Source: Arenimonas sp.
GTDB lineage: Bacteria > Pseudomonadota > Gammaproteobacteria > Xanthomonadales > Xanthomonadaceae
DNA: 6,836 nucleotides
Direction: 5' to 3'
Assembly (NCBI GenBank): GCA_003497545.1
Contig: DNNT01000195.1
Coordinates: 1,466-8,301, forward strand
A model generated the notes under the pieces. It did not search any database and had not been told where the DNA came from. It worked only from the letters and a program-made list of their open reading frames with translations. Of the stretch, positions 6,263 to 6,836 are shown piece by piece; positions within the stretch are counted from its first letter, which is position 1, and every line of letters begins with the position of its first letter. Position numbers and translations under genes: made by a program.

Positions 6263-6836
6263 CTAGAACGAAACCTTGGGCGCCTCGCGCTTGGCCGGCT
6301 CGGTGATCTCGAGCAGGGCGGCGTGGGCGAAGTTGAACATGCCGGCGATGATGTTCGAGGGGAACACCTCGCGCCGGTTGTTGTAGGCCATCACGCTGTC
6401 GTTGTAGGCCTGGCGCGCGAAGGCGATGCGGTTCTCGGTCGAGGTCATTTCCTCGGTGAGCTGCATCATGTTCTGGTTGGCCTTGAGGTCGGGATAGGCC
6501 TCGGCCACCACCATCAGCCGCGACAGGGCGCCGGCCAGGCCGCTCTCGGCGCTGCCGAGCTGGGCCATGGCGGCGTCGTCGCCCGGACGCGCCTTGGCGG
6601 CGGCCAGGCCGCTCACGGCCGCGGCGCGGGCCTGGATGACGGCCTCGAGCGTCTCGCGTTCGTGCTTGAGGTAACCCTTGGCCACTTCGACCAGGTTCGG
6701 GATCAGGTCGTAGCGGCGGGTCAGCTGCACGTCGATCTGCGCGAACGCGTTCTTGAAGGCGTTGCGGGCGGTCACCAGGCCGTTGTAGATGCCAACGCCC
6801 CAGAACAGGAATGCGGCCGCCGCGACGACCAGCACT
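6263..6836 (-). CDS. lemA: LemA family membrane protein, 5' end beyond window edge
   Basis: The visible 190 residues, ending at TAG 6263-6265, cover nearly the whole LemA family length. The first visible codon that could start is GTG at 6835, but it falls in the middle of the hydrophobic N-terminal helix (residues 1-17), so the true start is probably some residues upstream, outside the window. After the helix come the family motifs: NAFAQIDVQLTRRYDLIPNL at 29-48, VAKGYLKHERETLEAV at 51-66, AYPDLKANQNMMQLTEEM at 113-130 and TSTENRIAFARQAYNDSV at 131-148, then YN and FPSNIIAGMF at 158-167. The body is an antiparallel helical bundle expected to be anchored in the inner membrane by its N-terminus. 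The biochemical role of LemA proteins is not settled; they are often encoded beside membrane proteases or TPM-domain proteins. The M48 peptidase follows after 2 bases, which points to one transcript and coupled translation. Confidence 0.92.
   Translation of the reverse strand, partial: VLVVAAAAFLFWGVGIYNGLVTARNAFKNAFAQIDVQLTRRYDLIPNLVEVAKGYLKHERETLEAVIQARAAAVSGLAAAKARPGDDAAMAQLGSAESGLAGALSRLMVVAEAYPDLKANQNMMQLTEEMTSTENRIAFARQAYNDSVMAYNNRREVFPSNIIAGMFNFAHAALLEITEPAKREAPKVSF

Noticed and set aside
4380..6266. Plus-strand open frame of 628 codons opposite the M48 gene
   Set aside because: It is exactly antisense to a well-supported M48 peptidase, its translation is low-complexity (rich in His, Arg, Gln, Gly), and long antisense frames are expected in high-GC DNA.
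6263..6835. GTG at 6835 as the true lemA start
   Set aside because: It would begin inside the hydrophobic anchor without the usual short N-terminal lead, and the window edge hides the upstream bases, so the gene is better treated as partial.
1..6836. Mobile element, CRISPR array, tRNA or rRNA
   Set aside because: No transposase or integrase frame, no spaced direct repeats and no tRNA-like cloverleaf was seen; base composition is even across the window.

Overview
The window is very GC-rich and densely coding, with short gaps and third codon positions that are mostly G or C. It holds five protein genes in three transcription blocks and reads as ordinary chromosomal DNA of a high-GC Gram-negative bacterium. 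The gene families and their wording (a LemA/M48 pair, an AlkJ/BetA-like GMC oxidoreductase, an ATP:ADP-antiporter-like membrane protein) fit a gammaproteobacterium of the Xanthomonadales/Lysobacter type best. That placement is inferred from protein resemblance; there is no rRNA or tRNA here to confirm it.

Layout. (1) Leftward block, 1-2569: an 11-12 helix transporter-like protein of the NTP/NDP-exchange (ATP:ADP antiporter) superfamily, then, 15 bases downstream, a secreted protein with an HExxH zinc-peptidase motif that runs off the left edge. (2) A 166-base divergent promoter region, 2570-2735, with a perfect 6-2-6 palindrome that looks like an operator. (3) Rightward single gene, 2736-4331: a complete 531-residue FAD-dependent GMC alcohol/choline dehydrogenase with a GTG start. 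(4) A 12-base convergent gap whose hairpin spans the stop codon of the next gene. (5) Leftward block, 4344-6836: a LemA-family membrane protein (5' end beyond the right edge), then, 2 bases after its stop, a 638-residue HtpX-like M48 membrane metallopeptidase that starts with TTG and carries a C-terminal extension of about 300 residues.

How the parts may work together. LemA and the M48 peptidase are almost certainly co-transcribed and translationally coupled, and this pairing is common in bacteria. The transporter and the secreted HExxH protein also look like an operon, but no shared function can be read from sequence. The GMC oxidoreductase stands alone, without betB/betI-type neighbours, so its substrate is open. 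I see no mobile element, CRISPR array, RNA gene or integration scar, and no clear sign of a wholly new system. The points most worth a second look are the uncharacterised HExxH protein with its Ig-like tail, the repeated Asp-Gly-x5-Glu motif in the M48 extension, and the palindrome between the divergent genes.
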